Shown one piece after another: positions 33,689-42,169 of a stretch of DNA of 54,594 nt. The stretch is from positions 1 through 54,594 of the forward strand of contig NZ_LMBX01000032.1 in assembly GCF_001439605.1 (NCBI RefSeq), in the 5' to 3' direction. Both the position numbers and the translations under genes were made by a program. Source of the stretch: Cytobacillus praedii (GTDB taxonomy: Bacteria; Bacillota; Bacilli; Bacillales; Cytobacillaceae). Position 1 is the first letter of the stretch, and each line of letters starts with the position of its first letter. A model generated the notes under the pieces. The model saw only the letters and a program-made list of their open reading frames with translations, did no database searches and was not told where the DNA came from.

Positions 33689-34579
33689 ATGAGTAAAACA
33701 ATAGAAAAAAGAATTTTTATCTTTGCTTGTACAGCACCTGCATTGCTATTGTTTGCCATCTTTATGATTGTGCCGACAATCGAAGTATTTAGGATGTCCT
33801 TATACAAATGGGGCGGATTTTCGAACGAGAAAGTATTTGTCGGTCTGAATAACTTCAAAATTTTATGGAATGATATGAACTTTATTCGTTCTCTCCAAAA
33901 CAGTATTGTTTTAATTGTTATCGTCACACTCATCACTATGGTACTAGCAATCTTGTTCGCTACTCTATTAACGAGGGAAAACTTAAAAGGAAATAGTTTC
34001 TTCAGAGTAATTTTCTACATTCCCAATATTTTATCAGTTGTAGTTATTGCAGGGATCTTCTCTGCAGTATACGATCCAACCACTGGGCTGCTGAATAATA
34101 TGCTTGCCTTATTTAACCTTGAAAATCTTCAAAAAATGTGGCTTGGTGATCAAAAGATAGCGATTTACAGCATTGGAGGCGCGCTTGTTTGGCAAGCGAT
34201 TGGCTATTATATGGTCATGTATATGTCTAGTATAGCTAGCATTCCAGAAAGCTTTTATGAAGCAGCATCATTAGAAGGGGCAGGCCGTATAAGACAGTTT
34301 TTCAGCATTACGCTGCCGCTCATTTGGAATAATATTCGAACGACATTAACTTTTTTCATTATCAGTACGATTAATTTAAGCTTTCTGCTCGTCCAAGCGA
34401 TGACAGGCGGCGGACCTGATGGATCGACAGAAGTATTTTTAAGCTATATGTATAAACAGGCATATACGAATTCTTCTTATGGGTATGGGATGGCGATCGG
34501 CGTGGTTATTTTCCTATTTTCATTCGTATTATCAGCCGTTATTAGCTATGTTACCAAACGGGAAGTGCTTGAGTATTAA
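33689..34579 (+). CDS. ABC importer 1 permease (MalF/UgpA-like)
   Basis: 296 residues, six membrane helices, binding-protein-dependent transport family. The EAA loop that docks the ATPase is SFYEAASLEGAGRIRQFFSITLPLI. ATG 33689 after AGGGGTGATGGGA; the longer open frame begins inside the palindromic repeat and would add a non-homologous head. Forms a heterodimer with the next permease; energised by MsmX. Confidence 0.88.
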   Translation: MSKTIEKRIFIFACTAPALLLFAIFMIVPTIEVFRMSLYKWGGFSNEKVFVGLNNFKILWNDMNFIRSLQNSIVLIVIVTLITMVLAILFATLLTRENLKGNSFFRVIFYIPNILSVVVIAGIFSAVYDPTTGLLNNMLALFNLENLQKMWLGDQKIAIYSIGGALVWQAIGYYMVMYMSSIASIPESFYEAASLEGAGRIRQFFSITLPLIWNNIRTTLTFFIISTINLSFLLVQAMTGGGPDGSTEVFLSYMYKQAYTNSSYGYGMAIGVVIFLFSFVLSAVISYVTKREVLEY

Positions 34580-34590
34580 GGGGGATGAAC

Positions 34591-35472
34591 ATGAAAAAAC
34601 AAAAAGGCATGAGCGCGGAAACAATATATCGTTTGTTTATCTACGTCGCCTTGATTACATTAGCCATTTCAATCATTATCCCTGTTGCATGGGTTTTCTT
34701 AGCCTCAGTGAAGGAAAATGCGGAATTCTACGGAAGCCCATGGGCTATGCCCAAAGGCTTCTACTTTCAAAACTTCATCGATGCGCTGCAAAAGGCAAAC
34801 ATGGGGACGTATATGTTTAATTCTATTTTAGTGACTGCTTTGGCACTAATGATCTTATTGATTGTCGCTTTGCCAGCAGCTTACGTATTAGCAAGATACA
34901 CCTTTAAATGCAGCCGATTCATGAATTCATTGTTCAAAGCAGGTCTTTTTATCAATGTGAACTATATCGTTGTTCCGATTTTTTTAATGCTATTGGATGG
35001 GGATACTTTCTTCCGCAGCCAATTTGGTGATAGTTTCTTGTTGGATAATTTATTTGTCCTTGCTGTCGTTTATGCAGCAACAGCTTTGCCATTTACGATT
35101 TACTTGCTATCTAGTTATTTCCAATCACTTCCATCCACATATGAAGAGGCAGCATTTGTCGATGGAGCGGGTTATTTCAAGACAATGATTAAGATCATGC
35201 TTCCAATGGCACGGCCAAGCATTATTGCCATTATTTTATTTAACTTCCTTGCCTTTTGGAATGAATACATCATTGCATTAACTTTGATACCGGGTCCAAA
35301 TAAGACCTTGCCTGTTGGGTTAATGAATTTAATGGCAGCTCAAAAATCAGCTGCCAATTACGGGCAAATGTATGCGGGAATGGTTCTCGTTATGCTGCCA
35401 ACCTTGATTCTATATATCATTGTTCAAAAAAAATTGACACAAGGAATGACCCTTGGTGGTTTAAAGGACTAG
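34591..35472 (+). CDS. ABC importer 1 permease (MalG/UgpE-like)
   Basis: 293 residues, six membrane helices. EAA loop: TYEEAAFVDGAGYFKTMIKIMLPMA. The first start codon at 34585 overlaps the AGGGGG ribosome binding site, so 34591 is preferred. It is 11 nt after the first permease and 10 nt before the phosphorylase gene, all in one operon. Confidence 0.88.
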   Translation: MKKQKGMSAETIYRLFIYVALITLAISIIIPVAWVFLASVKENAEFYGSPWAMPKGFYFQNFIDALQKANMGTYMFNSILVTALALMILLIVALPAAYVLARYTFKCSRFMNSLFKAGLFINVNYIVVPIFLMLLDGDTFFRSQFGDSFLLDNLFVLAVVYAATALPFTIYLLSSYFQSLPSTYEEAAFVDGAGYFKTMIKIMLPMARPSIIAIILFNFLAFWNEYIIALTLIPGPNKTLPVGLMNLMAAQKSAANYGQMYAGMVLVMLPTLILYIIVQKKLTQGMTLGGLKD

Positions 35473-35482
35473 GAGGATTTAT

Positions 35483-37654
35483 ATGAATAAGAATAAAGGA
35501 CGGGTAACCCTGCCAAGTGAAGAAAACTTTTTAAAGGAAACAAAGGAATTGATGGAGCGCTGGGGAGCAGATGCGATTCGTGATAGTGATGGAACCAAGC
35601 TGGATTCAGCTATTAAACAATTAAATGCGAAGATCTATACGACTTATTTTGTTGCACGGGGACAAAATGAGTTTGCTAAGAACCATATGGATGAATGCCA
35701 GCAGCTTTATTTGATGAGCTTATTTCATACAGCAACTGCAGAACAACTGGAAATTGATTTTATGAAAGGTTATTTTGAAGAACAATTGCAGCCAGATTAT
35801 CTCCATGATCCTAAGAAGTATTGGGAGATTATTGACCGGACAACCGGAAATGTCGTTGATGTGAAGGATTGGGAAGTCAATGAAGAGATGAATCGGGTCA
35901 TTATTACGAAGGCGATTCCTTGGCATGAATACACGGTATCCTTTCTGGTATTTGCGATTTGGGACCCTACCCAAATGTACAATCATATCACAAACAATTG
36001 GGGAGAGAAGGAGCATGATATCCCCTTCGATGTTAGGCAGCCGCATTCCAATGAATTTATGCAAACCTACTTAAAACAATGGCTGACTGAAAACCCGGAA
36101 ACAGATGTTGTTCGATTTACCACCTTTTTTTATCACTTTACTCTGGTGTTTAATAATCTTGGCAAAGAAAAATTTGTTGATTGGTTTGGGTATGGGGCTA
36201 GTGTTTCAGTTGCAGCCATGGAAGCTTTTGAAAAGGAAAAAGGCTATCGTTTAAGACCTGAAGACATTGTTGACCAAGGATATTACAACACTTCATTCCG
36301 AATTCCAACACCAGCCTTTTTAGATTTTATGGATTTTGTCCAAAAGTTTGTTGCTGAAGAAGCAAAGAAACTTGTGGATATTGTTCATGATAGCGGCAAA
36401 GAAGCGATGATGTTCCTAGGCGATAACTGGATAGGGACAGAGCCGTATGGGGAATATTTTGAAAATATCGGCTTAGATGCAGTCGTTGGCAGTGTGGGTG
36501 GTGGTGCTACATTACGAATGATAGCTGATATTCCACATGTCCGTTATACGGAAGGACGCTTCTTGCCATATTTCTTCCCAGACACCTTTTATGAAGGGAA
36601 TAACCCAGTGATTGAAGCAAATGAAAACTGGCTGACAGCCCGAAGAGCGATTCTGCGGAACCCTGTGGACCGTATCGGCTACGGCGGGTATTTGAGCCTA
36701 GCTTATCAATTCCCTGAATTTGTTACCTATATTGAAAAAGTGACAGATGAATTCCGTGAAATATATGACACAATCAAAGGAGTTAAACCATACTGCGGTC
36801 TTAAAGTCGCCATTCTGAATTCATGGGGCAAGCTCCGAACGTGGCAGACGCATATGGTCGCCCATGCTTTATGGTATAAACAAATATATTCCTATTTAGG
36901 TGTATTGGAGTCTTTGAGCGGAGCTGCAGTGGAGGTTACATTCATAAGTTTTGATGATATCATCAATGATGGAATACCTGATGATATTGATGTGATTATA
37001 AATGCCGGCGATGCGGATACGGCTTTTTCAGGAGGGGCTCATTGGATTAATGAAAAGGTAGTCACAACCATTAAAGCTTGGATCTATAATGGCGGCGGCT
37101 TTATTGGGATCGGAGAGCCAACTGCGTATCAGCATGAAGGGCATTATTTCCAATTGGCGAGTGTCTTAGGCGTTGATAAAGAACGAGGATTCAGTTTATC
37201 AACAGATAAATATTTTGTCACTCCTGTTGAAAACCACTTTATTTCAGCTGAAAGCACCGTATTCGATTTCGGTGAGGGAATGAAAAATGTGTATGCATTA
37301 ACAGAGGAAACCGAAATAATTGAGTACTCAAATGGAGAAGTTCATCTTTCCAGTCATCCTTTTGGAGAAGGAAGAGCGATCTATATGGCAGGCTTGCCAT
37401 ATAGTGAAGAAAATACGCGTCTATTGATGAGAGCGTTATATTATGCAGCACATAAAGAGAAAGAATTCGAAAAATGGCATGTAAGCAATATGTATTGTGA
37501 GATCCATGTCTATCCATCCATTCAGAAAATGGCTATTGTCAATAATACGATGAAGGAACAAACAACGTTTGTGTATGACGAGCAAGGCAATAAGAAGGAA
37601 GTAATATTAGCCCCGAGTGAAATCAGATGGGAGAGTTTTTCAAATGAAGGCTAA
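35483..37654 (+). CDS. lnpA: GH112 galacto-N-biose/lacto-N-biose phosphorylase
   Basis: 723 residues, the usual GH112 length. The family N-terminus GRVTLPSEENFLKETKELME is followed by WGADAIRDSDGT, IWDPTQMYNHITNNW and the general-acid loop FLGDNWIGTEPYG (Asp314, where the Bifidobacterium longum enzyme has Asp313). It phosphorolyses Gal-beta-1,3-GalNAc (galacto-N-biose) and/or Gal-beta-1,3-GlcNAc to Gal-1-P and the free amino sugar in the cytoplasm, saving one ATP. The GH112 family also contains galactosyl-rhamnose phosphorylases, but the AgaS/NagA/LacCD genes nearby favour GalNAc-containing substrate. AGGAGGATTTAT precedes the ATG. No signal peptide. Confidence 0.92.
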   Translation: MNKNKGRVTLPSEENFLKETKELMERWGADAIRDSDGTKLDSAIKQLNAKIYTTYFVARGQNEFAKNHMDECQQLYLMSLFHTATAEQLEIDFMKGYFEEQLQPDYLHDPKKYWEIIDRTTGNVVDVKDWEVNEEMNRVIITKAIPWHEYTVSFLVFAIWDPTQMYNHITNNWGEKEHDIPFDVRQPHSNEFMQTYLKQWLTENPETDVVRFTTFFYHFTLVFNNLGKEKFVDWFGYGASVSVAAMEAFEKEKGYRLRPEDIVDQGYYNTSFRIPTPAFLDFMDFVQKFVAEEAKKLVDIVHDSGKEAMMFLGDNWIGTEPYGEYFENIGLDAVVGSVGGGATLRMIADIPHVRYTEGRFLPYFFPDTFYEGNNPVIEANENWLTARRAILRNPVDRIGYGGYLSLAYQFPEFVTYIEKVTDEFREIYDTIKGVKPYCGLKVAILNSWGKLRTWQTHMVAHALWYKQIYSYLGVLESLSGAAVEVTFISFDDIINDGIPDDIDVIINAGDADTAFSGGAHWINEKVVTTIKAWIYNGGGFIGIGEPTAYQHEGHYFQLASVLGVDKERGFSLSTDKYFVTPVENHFISAESTVFDFGEGMKNVYALTEETEIIEYSNGEVHLSSHPFGEGRAIYMAGLPYSEENTRLLMRALYYAAHKEKEFEKWHVSNMYCEIHVYPSIQKMAIVNNTMKEQTTFVYDEQGNKKEVILAPSEIRWESFSNEG

Positions 37655-37811
37655 TGCTTTAGTCATAATAAAAATAGTAGTTTTTATTAGCTGTCTTACA
37701 CTGATAGTTATTGGTCAAAAGACAGCAGGAAAGCTCGAGCTGGGAATGATGTTAATAGGATTAACTGGCCTTTTAGCACTGCTCTATGATTACAATCGAA
37801 AATATATTTAA
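37644..37811 (+). CDS. Tiny membrane protein overlapping the phosphorylase gene (DUF6903-like)
   Basis: 55 residues starting MKANALVIIKIVVFISCLTL, two hydrophobic helices joined by QKTAGKLELG, ending YDYNRKYI. The ATG lies 11 nt before the end of the phosphorylase gene, preceded by GGGAGAG. It resembles small DUF6903-type proteins, recalled without search. The location suggests it helps the importer or phosphorylase, but the function is unknown. Confidence 0.65.
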   Translation: MKANALVIIKIVVFISCLTLIVIGQKTAGKLELGMMLIGLTGLLALLYDYNRKYI

Positions 37812-37817
37812 AGAGGG

Positions 37818-37868
37818 TAAAACTTTATTGAGGTGATTTAACACTTCAATAAAGTTTTATTTTTTTTA
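37818..37868 (+). terminator. Terminator of ABC importer 1-phosphorylase operon
   Basis: AAAACTTTATTGA (37819-37831) and TCAATAAAGTTTT (37846-37858), with inner GTG/CAC and a T8 run. Confidence 0.9.
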
Positions 37869-37901
37869 AGAGTTTCAGAATTTATAACTTAGGAGTTTGA
37901 G

Positions 37902-38027
37902 AATTGTCTAGCTTCGGCGGCTAGGGGCTCGAGGTCATAAGCCAATCTGGCTAGAAGGTTAAAGAACAACCTTCCATCCAGCTCGTCTTATGCTTGTCGC
38001 CCCTGGGCAAGCCGCCTCTGCATTTCG
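37902..38027 (+). repeat. Family B palindromic repeat, copy B3
   Basis: Starts AATTGTCTAGCTTCGGCGG and ends GCCGCCTCTGCATTTCG. First of four repeats arranged B-A-B-A between the phosphorylase operon and gntR; this fills the 730-bp gap apart from the terminator and gntR promoter. Confidence 0.85.
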
Positions 38028-38181
38028 TGATGTCTAGCTACAGCGCCTATCGCCAACCAAACTTCAGGTCCCCTCCCTGCGATAAGTCGACATCGGTTCG
38101 CTCTTGCTCACCGTGTTTCCTTTATCTCAGTCGCGGTCCTTCCAGTTTGTACGACGATGATCGAGGCGCTTCCGCATTTCG
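38028..38181 (+). repeat. Family A palindromic repeat, copy A5
   Basis: Starts TGATGTCTAGCTACAGCGCC, ends GAGGCGCTTCCGCATTTCG. The inner loop stem is CGGT/ACCG. The outer arms GCGCC/GGCGC are intact. Confidence 0.85.
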
Positions 38182-38308
38182 TGATGTCTAGCTTCGGCGG
38201 CTAGGGGCTGGAGGTCATAAGCCAACTCGTCAAGAAGGCTAAAGTGCAGCCTACCTGCCGATTCGACTTATGCTTGTCGCCCCTGGGCAAACCGCTTCTG
38301 CATTTCGG
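38182..38308 (+). repeat. Family B palindromic repeat, copy B4
   Basis: Starts TGATGTCTAGCTTCGGCGG, ends CCGCTTCTGCATTTCGG, with arms AGGGGC/GCCCCT and AGAAGGCT/AGCCTAC. Confidence 0.85.
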
Positions 38309-38462
38309 ATTGTCTAGCTGCAGCACCTACCGCCTACCAAACTTCAGGTCCCCTCCCTACGATAAGTCGTCATCAATTCACTATCGCTCATTGTGTCTCC
38401 TTTATCGAAAGAACCGGCCCTTCCAGTTTGTACGGCGATGACAGAGGTGCTTCCGCATTTCT
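38309..38462 (+). repeat. Family A palindromic repeat, copy A6
   Basis: Starts ATTGTCTAGCTGCAGCACC, ends GAGGTGCTTCCGCATTTC. The outer stem is GCACC/GGTGC, a paired change relative to GCGCC/GGCGC in A3 and A5. Confidence 0.85.
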
Positions 38463-38470
38463 TTTACTTG

Positions 38471-38503
38471 TTGGGTTGACACGATAAGTGTCAATGATAT
38501 AAT
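38471..38503 (+). promoter_or_regulatory. gntR promoter with palindromic operator
   Basis: -35 TTGACA (38476-38481) and -10 TATAAT (38498-38503) with a 16-bp spacer. The -35 is embedded in a perfect inverted repeat TTGACAC-GATAA-GTGTCAA (38476-38494), preceded by GG. This suggests autoregulation by the encoded GntR protein. Confidence 0.75.
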
Positions 38504-38540
38504 TTGTTAGAAGAAATGGTTGGAAGGTAGGCATGTGATA

Positions 38541-39272
38541 ATGGAACCATTGCAATATGATAGTGTCATCCCGCTTTATCACCAATTAATGGAGAGATTA
38601 AAGGGTGCGATTCAGAAGGGGCATTGGACACATGGGGATAAAATCCCCTCAGAGAATCAGCTGATGGATCAATTTAGTGTAAGCCGGAATACGGCAAAGA
38701 AAGCGATTGAAGAGCTAGTGCAAGAAGGCATCCTTTATCGTGTTCAAGGAAAAGGAACCTTTGTGGCAAAGCCAAAATTGCAGCAGTCATTAATGGGATT
38801 TTATAGTTTTAGCAAAGTTTTAAAAGAAAAAGGGATGAACCCAAAGGATATCATTCTAAAAATAGAGGAAACGAAACCAACGGCAAAAATAAGAGAAGCG
38901 CTGATGCTGGAAAAAAACGATTATGTGATAGAAATGAAACGTCTTCGCTGCGCAAATAATGAGCCGTATATTTTGGAATCATCTTTCATTCCGAAAAGCG
39001 TGGTTTCTACGATCGACCAACTGAAAAATGTTGGGGAAATTTCCTTATATGATTTATTTGCACAACAATTCAATATTGTAGTAACGAGGGCAAAAGAGGC
39101 GTTTGAACCTGTTTTGATACGTCCGGAAGAAAGTGAGTATCTTCAGACAGAGGTGGGCAGTCCAGCCCTATTGCTTGAACGAACTGCCTATGATAGGAAT
39201 GGAACACCTGTTGAATTTTGTCTTTCCATTGTACGAGGCGACCGATGCCGCTTTTACACAGAATTAACATAA
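38541..39272 (+). CDS. GntR/HutC-family regulator
   Basis: About 243 residues. N-terminal winged helix (LYHQLMERLKGAIQKGHWTHGDKIPSENQLMDQFSVSRNTAKKAIEEL split across residues 9-60, with VQGKGTFVA) and a C-terminal UTRA ligand domain (MGFYSFSKVLKEKGM, LRCANNEPYILESSFIPK, ERTAYDRNGTPVEF). HutC-type regulators bind sugar phosphates or amino sugar phosphates in many Bacillus systems (YvoA/NagR, for instance), so GalNAc-6-P or tagatose-6-P are plausible effectors. The start is uncertain: ATG 38541 or GTG 38535. Monocistronic with its own terminator and a palindromic operator. Confidence 0.85.
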   Translation: MEPLQYDSVIPLYHQLMERLKGAIQKGHWTHGDKIPSENQLMDQFSVSRNTAKKAIEELVQEGILYRVQGKGTFVAKPKLQQSLMGFYSFSKVLKEKGMNPKDIILKIEETKPTAKIREALMLEKNDYVIEMKRLRCANNEPYILESSFIPKSVVSTIDQLKNVGEISLYDLFAQQFNIVVTRAKEAFEPVLIRPEESEYLQTEVGSPALLLERTAYDRNGTPVEFCLSIVRGDRCRFYTELT

Positions 39273-39279
39273 ATGATTG

Positions 39280-39309
39280 CTCATAGCGTTTTGGCTATGA
39301 GTATTTTTT
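39280..39309 (+). terminator. gntR terminator
   Basis: CTCATAGC (39280-39287) and GCTATGAG (39294-39301), then TATTTTTT. Confidence 0.8.
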
Positions 39310-39384
39310 ATTCTTGCTTTAAAAATGTCCTGGAAAATAGGGGTTATTGTAAAGGTGAAAAAAATATCAGATTATTTTTTTAGT

Positions 39385-39420
39385 TGTTGGGTTGACAGGT
39401 TAAGAGTGAGAAGTTTATAT
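39385..39420 (+). promoter_or_regulatory. Promoter upstream of the LacI operon with a GGGTTGAC box
   Basis: TTGTTGGGTTGACAGG: -35 TTGACA (39392-39397), spacer 17, TTATAT at 39415-39420. The GGGTTGAC element is shared with the gntR and ROK-operon promoters. Confidence 0.6.
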
Positions 39421-39455
39421 TTATATTACTTATAATTTTCTGTTAACATTATAAT

Positions 39456-39495
39456 GCCCCATCTTAGAAAACAGAAAATATGAGGCTATTTTTTC
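39456..39495 (+). terminator. Leader terminator-like hairpin ahead of lacI
   Basis: GCCCCAT (39456-39462) pairs with ATGAGGC (39480-39486), one mismatch, followed by TATTTTTT. It sits between the promoter and the LacI start codon, so it would attenuate the operon. Confidence 0.5.
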
Positions 39496-39500
39496 GCTTG

Positions 39501-39520
39501 TGTTGTACCTACAACCCAAC
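39501..39520 (-). promoter_or_regulatory. Inverted copy of the shared operator box, lacI leader
   Basis: TTGTACCTACAACCC, read on the minus strand as GGGTTGTAGGTACAA, with a GTTGTA/TACAAC dyad. It lies 111 bp (centre to centre) after the promoter box and 153 bp before the start codon. Confidence 0.55.
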
Positions 39521-39672
39521 CTCTATTCGGGCAATAGATTCATAGGATGCATGGAAATAGAACAGCTCTTAATAAATTTACAATATTCAAAAGATCTTTC
39601 TTATAAGGGATGAAAATTTGGTATCCTAGTAAAGAAGGATCATCAGTACATAATTTAAGAGGTGTTTTATCA

Positions 39673-40722
39673 GTGACAAGATTAAAGGATATAGCGGAAC
39701 ATGTAGGTGTTTCTATCTCTACTGTTTCGAGAGTCATTCAAAATGATCAGACTCGAAATGTTAATCAGGAAACAAAAGCAAAAATTTGGGAAGCTGTTAA
39801 GGAGCTAGGGTATGTACCAAATAAGCATGCGAGAAATTTAGTTGCTAACAAGAAAGAGAAAAGCAGCATACGGACAATGAAAATAGGCTGGGTAGCCAAC
39901 CCAATACAGGCGGAAATGAACCCTTATTTTGCAACGATTTATACAGGTATTCGTGATGCCTTAGCCAAAAATGATTACAGCTTGGTTAGTATTACTAAGG
40001 ATGAGCTTGAAAATGAGACACTGCTTCTAAAGACCATTCATGAGCTGGGAATTGAAGGACTGCTTCTTATCGATCAGATTGATTGCAGTATTATCGAATA
40101 TATTCAACAAACGATTCCTCTAGTAGGATTAGACTTTTTTTACACGGATAAAAATATTGCGACCGTAGATTATGATCGTGAGGCAGCAGTCAAAATGGCT
40201 GTACAGTATTTAGTAAAGCAAGGTCATAAAGAAATTGGCTTTATTGGTGGAGGAATGAATGAAACGCTGGAAGGTCTTTATGCTGAACACCGTTTCAAAG
40301 GCTTTCAACAGGGCATGGAAGAGGCTGGCCTTGCCATTCGACCCGAATGGATTATACATACAAAGTGGAAAATGGAAAATAGCTATGAGAAAATGGGGAC
40401 TTTGATTAAAGAACAGCCACTGCATTTGCCAACAGCTATGGTATGTGCAAGTGACTTAATGGCGATCGCTGCGATGAGGGCAGCTAGAGAGAATGAACTT
40501 AGAATTCCAGATGATATCGCTTTCTTCGGTGTTGATAATATTGAAATGAGCAACTATTCATCTCCACAGCTGTCAACGGTTGATATCCCAAAATATGAAA
40601 TGGGAAGAATGGCAGCGAAAACAATAATGGAAATGGTGGAAGGGAAAATTACTCTTCCTATAAAAATGATATTGCCTTTTGAATTAGTCCTTCGGGAGTC
40701 ATCTAACATAAAACGAACCTAA
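39673..40722 (+). CDS. LacI-family regulator
   Basis: 349 residues. HTH at the N-terminus (MTRLKDIAEHVGVSISTVSR, with the hinge NKHARNLV), then a periplasmic-binding-like ligand domain (TMKIGWVANPIQAEMNPYFA, DQIDCSIIEYIQQTIPLVGL, FFGVDNIEMSNYSSPQLSTV). GTG at 39673 is preceded by AAGAGGTG and gives the canonical N-terminus; a longer ATG frame would add an unrelated head. First gene of an operon with the oxidoreductase and importer 2. The ligand is unknown, plausibly galactose or a phosphorylated product. Confidence 0.9.
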   Translation: MTRLKDIAEHVGVSISTVSRVIQNDQTRNVNQETKAKIWEAVKELGYVPNKHARNLVANKKEKSSIRTMKIGWVANPIQAEMNPYFATIYTGIRDALAKNDYSLVSITKDELENETLLLKTIHELGIEGLLLIDQIDCSIIEYIQQTIPLVGLDFFYTDKNIATVDYDREAAVKMAVQYLVKQGHKEIGFIGGGMNETLEGLYAEHRFKGFQQGMEEAGLAIRPEWIIHTKWKMENSYEKMGTLIKEQPLHLPTAMVCASDLMAIAAMRAARENELRIPDDIAFFGVDNIEMSNYSSPQLSTVDIPKYEMGRMAAKTIMEMVEGKITLPIKMILPFELVLRESSNIKRT

Positions 40723-40806
40723 ATGGTTCTTTTTTTAAAAGCTGTTGGAAAACGTTTGGCTAAAAAGAGGAAAACATCAGGAAAATGAAGGTGAGGAGAT
40801 CTTAAT

Positions 40807-42090
40807 ATGAAACCATTAACAGCAATTATCATCGGAGCTGGTGATAGAGGTGTAAGAGCGTATGCGCCATTCGCGCAGAATTACCCAAATGAACTAAAAA
40901 TCATCGGGGTTGCAGAGCCTAATATGGAAAGAAGAACTAAATTACAGCAAACACATAATATTTCCAAAGAATTTTGTTTTGAATCTTGGGAAGAAGTATT
41001 CAATCAAGAAAGAAAAGTTGCAGATATTGCGATTATTTGTACACTTGACCGCAATCACTTTAAGCCAACGATGAAAGCGCTAGAACAGGGGTATCATGTG
41101 CTGCTGGAAAAGCCAATGTCGCCAGACCCTCTGGAGTGCATTGCAATGGAACAAGCAGCGAAAAAATATAATCGCAAGCTTACAATATGCCATGTTTTGA
41201 GGTATACAGAATTTTGGGCAACGATAAAAAAAGTGATTTCATCAGGAGAAATCGGGGAGGTAGTATCCCTTCAGCTTAATGAAAATGTAGAAGTGATGCA
41301 TATGTCTCATAGCTTTGTACGAGGCAATTGGAATAATAAAGAAAAATCAAGTCCGATGATTTTGCAAAAGTCCTGTCATGATATGGATATTATTTCTTTT
41401 GTAATTGGCAAGGAATGCAAGCGTGTAAGTTCTTATGGCTCCCTTATGCATTTTAGGGAAGAGAATGCACCAATTGGAGCACCGAAGAGATGCTTAGATG
41501 GCTGTCCAGTTGAACATGAATGCCCTTATCATGCTGGCAGATATTATCTTGGTGAAGGAAAAGGGTGGGCAAAGAAATTTACGGAGGATTATACAAATGA
41601 AGGAATTATTAAAGCATTAAATGAAACACCATACGGAAAATGTGTGTACCGCTCAGATAATAATGTGGTCGATCATCAAGTTGTCAACATGGAATTCGAG
41701 GGTGGAGCAACAGCTACATTCAGCATGTGCGGATTCACAAGAGAGCAGACGCGGATTGTTCAAATCATGGGAACAAAAGGCGAAATCCGCGGAAATATGG
41801 AGGAAAACAAACTATCCATTTTTGATTTTCTCACTAAACATGAAACAATCATCAAATTTGACAATCCAATTGGCGGACATGGAGGTGGTGATAATGGCAT
41901 TATGAGAACTTTCTTAAGAGAAGTTCGAAATGGAAGCAAGGAGGGCGATGTTTCTTCAGCATCCGCTTCAGTAAGAAGCCATTTAATGGCATTTGCAGCT
42001 GAAGAGTCAAGATTAAAACAAGGACAGTCCATTAATATTGACGATTATTATGCTAGTTTAGCAGCTGATTCCACAAGTTATGTCAATTGA
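40807..42090 (+). CDS. Gfo/Idh/MocA-family oxidoreductase
   Basis: 427 residues. Rossmann start TAIIIGAGDRGVRAYAPFAQ, EKP motif (HVLLEKPMSPDP), conserved SCHDMDIISF with the catalytic-type histidine, and a cysteine cluster RCLDGCPVEHECPYHAGRYY that could bind a metal. Family members oxidise or reduce sugar hydroxyls with NAD(P); some act as NAD-dependent glycosidases through a 3-keto intermediate. No signal peptide, so it is cytoplasmic and would act on imported sugar. Located between the LacI gene and the importer 2 binding protein. AATGAAGGTGAGGAGATC precedes the ATG. Confidence 0.85.
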   Translation: MKPLTAIIIGAGDRGVRAYAPFAQNYPNELKIIGVAEPNMERRTKLQQTHNISKEFCFESWEEVFNQERKVADIAIICTLDRNHFKPTMKALEQGYHVLLEKPMSPDPLECIAMEQAAKKYNRKLTICHVLRYTEFWATIKKVISSGEIGEVVSLQLNENVEVMHMSHSFVRGNWNNKEKSSPMILQKSCHDMDIISFVIGKECKRVSSYGSLMHFREENAPIGAPKRCLDGCPVEHECPYHAGRYYLGEGKGWAKKFTEDYTNEGIIKALNETPYGKCVYRSDNNVVDHQVVNMEFEGGATATFSMCGFTREQTRIVQIMGTKGEIRGNMEENKLSIFDFLTKHETIIKFDNPIGGHGGGDNGIMRTFLREVRNGSKEGDVSSASASVRSHLMAFAAEESRLKQGQSINIDDYYASLAADSTSYVN

Positions 42091-42169
42091 GCTCCATCCA
42101 TAATGTGTAAATGTTTTGAAGAACTCAATTTATGAGTCTATTAAACTACAAATGAAAGAAGGGGAAAAG

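Noticed and set aside
35483..37654. Galactosyl-rhamnose phosphorylase instead of galacto-N-biose phosphorylase
   Set aside because: Cannot be excluded from sequence alone, but no rhamnose catabolic gene is present while GalNAc-type genes are, so the GNB/LNB call is preferred.
40745..40763. Possible cre or LacI operator TTGGAAAACGTTTGGCTAA upstream of the oxidoreductase
   Set aside because: The AAACGTTT core is palindromic but the right half (GGCT) does not match the left, so it fails the cre consensus. It could still be a weak LacI site; not called.
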